A DNA stretch of 7,360 nt from SIG510 sp045540975 (GTDB lineage Bacteria; Bacillota; Clostridia; Oscillospirales; JAAYXM01): assembly GCA_045540975.1 (NCBI GenBank), contig JAZQIE010000004.1, forward strand, positions 1 to 7,360. Direction: 5' to 3'. The translations under genes and the position numbers were made by a program. Below the pieces are notes generated by a model. The model did not search any database. It was not told the origin of the DNA and was given only the letters and a program-made list of their open reading frames with translations. Below are positions 5,455-7,360 of this stretch, in pieces (within the stretch, counting starts at the first letter, position 1; every line of letters begins with the position of its first letter).

Positions 5455-5479
5455 AAAGCCGTCACAGACGGCTTTTTTT
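5455..5479 (+). terminator. Intrinsic terminator of the small membrane protein gene
   Basis: AAAGCCGTC (5455-5463) and GACGGCTTT (5467-5475) form a perfect nine-base stem with an ACA loop, followed by T through 5479. It starts four bases after the stop codon and insulates the ftsK promoter. Confidence 0.92.
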
Positions 5480-5490
5480 AATTTTCCCCC

Positions 5491-5519
5491 TTCCAAATCA
5501 AACAGAAGTATGGTATAAT
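5491..5519 (+). promoter_or_regulatory. Promoter of the ftsK/spoIIIE gene
   Basis: A perfect TATAAT (5514-5519) is preceded by TGG (5511-5513), an extended -10. The -35 candidate TTCCAA (5491-5496) is weak but correctly spaced at 17 bases. Transcription would start near 5526, about 28 bases before the GTG codon. Confidence 0.7.
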
Positions 5520-5535
5520 AAAATCGGAATTTTAT
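5518..5535. repeat. Inverted repeat at the ftsK transcription start
   Basis: ATAAAAT (5518-5524) and ATTTTAT (5529-5535) are perfect inverted arms around CGGA, overlapping the -10 edge and the expected start point, and ending just before the ribosome site GGAGGG (5541-5546). It may be an operator or a weak leader hairpin; its AT-richness makes chance plausible. Confidence 0.4.
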
Positions 5536-5553
5536 CTATAGGAGGGCCCTGCT

Positions 5554-7360
5554 GTGGCAGACACCAAGAAAAAAACCGCGGCAAAGCGTAAACCCGCTTC
5601 CGCGCCGCGTAAAAAAACAACCAAGCGTAAAACCAATACGGTTCATAAGATGACACAGAAGGAGCGCGCACGCCGTAATCAGAATTGGGCATTCGTGCTG
5701 TTTGCACTTGCGCTGTTTATCCTTTTCTCGCTCTTCTGCAAGGCTGAGTGGCTGGTTTGGATGAACAATGCCGTGCGCACATTGACCGGCAGCGGTGTCT
5801 TTATCCTGCCGATTTGTCTGATTTTTGCAGGCATGCTTTTGATTTTGAGTCGCGGCCGTCCGATTCGCGGCAGAGTGATTTGCAGCTTGCTGTTTCCGCT
5901 CCTTGTCGGTGCATCGGTGCAGGCAATCATCGGTGAACTTCCGTGCACCGCATCCCTCGCCGAGATGGCGGCAGCATCTCAGGACCTCACCGCAGGCGGT
6001 GTGATTCTGGGGCATTTGACCGCGCTTTGCATTGAAAAAATCAGCCGTCCGCTCACAATCGTGCTGTATTTCATTGCAACCTTCTTTGTTTTGCTCACCG
6101 CGTGCAACATTACCCTCGCATCCATTTGGGAGTACCTGCGCGATTTGTGGTTCTCCCGTCCGCACGGTGTGGAGTATGACGAAGAGCCCGTTGAAGAAGT
6201 AAAAAAACCCGAGCAGGTAAAGAAACCGCGCCGCAGACCGAATATTGACGTGCCGCATGATGGCGAATTCGACACAAAAGAACCCGAAAAAACGCCTGCG
6301 GAACGCCTTGCCGAGGAGCAGGCGGGTGTCGCATTCGGGCATTGGGCAGGGGGGGAGGAAACCACACCTGTGGAAGTCCCCGAGGAAGAGCCTGAGGTGA
6401 CTCCGATTCCCGAGCCCGAGGATAAGCCGGATTGTGTCCCCGAGCAGCCGGGCGATGCACCCGAAACCGAGGAAGAAGGGTATCGCTATCCGCCGCTCTC
6501 CCTTCTCAAACCCGCGGCAAACGCGGTAAAAATCAGTCAGGCAGAACTCTCCGCAAATGCCCAGCGCTTGATTGAAACCATCAAGAGCTTCGGGATCGAG
6601 GTCCATTTGGTCAATGTGGTCTCGGGTCCTGCGGTCACGCGCTATGAGGTCCAGCTTGACCCGGGTGTCAAGTTCTCCCGTCTTGTGGGCCTTTCGGACG
6701 ATATCGCACTCTCGCTTGGCGCAAGCAGTGTCTTCATCGCACCGATTCCGGATAAAATCGCAATCGGCATCGAAGTGCCGAATAAAACCGTGCAGGTGGT
6801 TTCCGCGCAGGAGGTCATCGGCTCTCCCGCATTCGACGCCGCAAAGAGCAATGTTGCATTTGCAATGGGTCGCGACATCACGGGCGGTTGTATCGTGAGT
6901 GATATTGCAAAACTTCCGCATCTGCTCATCGCAGGTACCACAGGCTCGGGTAAATCCGTCTGTATGAACTCGCTCATCGTCAGTATCCTCTATAAATCCA
7001 CTCCCGAGGAAGTCCGTCTCATTATGATTGACCCGAAAATGGTCGAGCTTGGTGTCTATAACGGCATTCCGCATCTGCTTGTCCCGGTCGTGACCGACCC
7101 GCGCAAAGCATCGGGCGCGCTGCAATGGGCGGTTTTGGAAATGATGAAGCGCTACAAACTCTTTGCGGATGCGGGTGTGCGCGGCATCAAAGGCTACAAC
7201 CAGCACGTGGAAGCCACAGGCGAGGGCGAAAAACTTCCGCAAATCGTCATTGTCATCGACGAGCTTGCAGACCTCATGGTGGTCGCGCGCAGAGAAGTGG
7301 AAGACTCCATCATGCGCCTGACTCAGATGGCACGTGCCGCAGGCATGCATCTTGTCATTG
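5554..7360 (+). CDS. ftsK: DNA translocase FtsK/SpoIIIE, N-terminal and partial motor part (3' end outside window)
   Basis: This membrane-anchored ATPase pumps chromosomal DNA through the closing septum in division or sporulation. The first 602 residues are present, with no stop to the right edge. GTG at 5554 is chosen because GGAGGG (5541-5546) lies seven bases upstream. Residues 5-43 are a Lys/Arg-rich tail. Four to five membrane helices follow at about 46-61, 82-99, 108-126, 148-160 (weaker) and 166-187. A Pro/Glu-rich acidic linker spans about 205-312. The alpha/beta motor core starts near 327 (ISQAELSANAQRLIETIKSFG). Walker A is GTTGSGKS at 461-468; Walker B is IVIVIDEL at 564-571 with D569 and E570. 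The C-terminal gamma DNA-reading domain would lie outside. FtsK, SpoIIIE and YtpT share this layout, so the choice between division and sporulation roles is not settled. Its N-terminal tail is unusually basic. Confidence 0.95.
   Translation, partial: MADTKKKTAAKRKPASAPRKKTTKRKTNTVHKMTQKERARRNQNWAFVLFALALFILFSLFCKAEWLVWMNNAVRTLTGSGVFILPICLIFAGMLLILSRGRPIRGRVICSLLFPLLVGASVQAIIGELPCTASLAEMAAASQDLTAGGVILGHLTALCIEKISRPLTIVLYFIATFFVLLTACNITLASIWEYLRDLWFSRPHGVEYDEEPVEEVKKPEQVKKPRRRPNIDVPHDGEFDTKEPEKTPAERLAEEQAGVAFGHWAGGEETTPVEVPEEEPEVTPIPEPEDKPDCVPEQPGDAPETEEEGYRYPPLSLLKPAANAVKISQAELSANAQRLIETIKSFGIEVHLVNVVSGPAVTRYEVQLDPGVKFSRLVGLSDDIALSLGASSVFIAPIPDKIAIGIEVPNKTVQVVSAQEVIGSPAFDAAKSNVAFAMGRDITGGCIVSDIAKLPHLLIAGTTGSGKSVCMNSLIVSILYKSTPEEVRLIMIDPKMVELGVYNGIPHLLVPVVTDPRKASGALQWAVLEMMKRYKLFADAGVRGIKGYNQHVEATGEGEKLPQIVIVIDELADLMVVARREVEDSIMRLTQMARAAGMHLVI

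Noticed and set aside
5069..5518. 149-codon + frame starting right after the DUF1292 stop
   Set aside because: It runs through one terminator, over a promoter and through a second terminator, and is out of frame with the membrane protein, whose start has a good ribosome site.
5536..7350. Long - strand open reading frame as a gene
   Set aside because: It lies fully antisense to a clear FtsK/SpoIIIE frame with Walker motifs, lacks a ribosome site I can see in its proper place, and its translation looks like reverse-read coding DNA.

Overview
The window looks like an ordinary core-chromosome segment of a Gram-positive, Firmicutes-type bacterium, most likely an endospore-lineage Clostridia member. 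The evidence is a Firmicutes-style nicotinate phosphoribosyltransferase end, a YtvI-like AI-2E-family membrane protein, a PheB (UPF0735) ACT protein next to homoserine dehydrogenase and aspartokinase, a DUF1292 protein, and an FtsK/SpoIIIE translocase. Strong AGGAGG-type ribosome sites, GTG/TTG starts and compact intrinsic terminators agree with this. The species cannot be named from the sequence. I see no mobile element, CRISPR array, tRNA or rRNA.

Layout from left to right. The 3' end of pncB (1-506, +) meets the 3' end of a ytvI-like gene (521-1525, -) at one strong hairpin (523-545), which probably terminates pncB and also encodes the last codons of the opposing gene. A 241-base divergent intergenic region (1526-1766) holds a 12-base perfect palindrome on the ytvI side. 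On the other side it holds a good sigma-A promoter followed by two near-identical 16-base dyads at the predicted transcription start. This promoter drives a tight three-gene amino-acid operon: pheB (1767-2207), hom (2223-3458) and lysC (3494-4705). lysC contains a strong internal ribosome site and in-frame ATG at codon 248, matching the known Bacillus subtilis aspartokinase II arrangement in which a separate beta subunit is made from the same gene. A small DUF1292 gene (4808-5068) follows, closed by a terminator. Next is a 96-residue three-helix membrane protein of unknown function (5160-5450) with its own extended -10 promoter and terminator. Last is a GTG-started ftsK/spoIIIE gene that runs off the right edge.

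Functionally, lysC makes aspartyl phosphate and hom makes homoserine, so the operon covers the first and third steps of the aspartate pathway; asd, thrB and thrC are not in the window. Every product of the operon carries one or more ACT domains, which suggests ligand control of enzyme activity and possibly of transcription. The most interesting signals are regulatory: the tandem dyads before pheB, the internal start in lysC, the terminator built into coding sequence, and small inverted repeats at two other promoters. I found no convincing undescribed multi-gene system.
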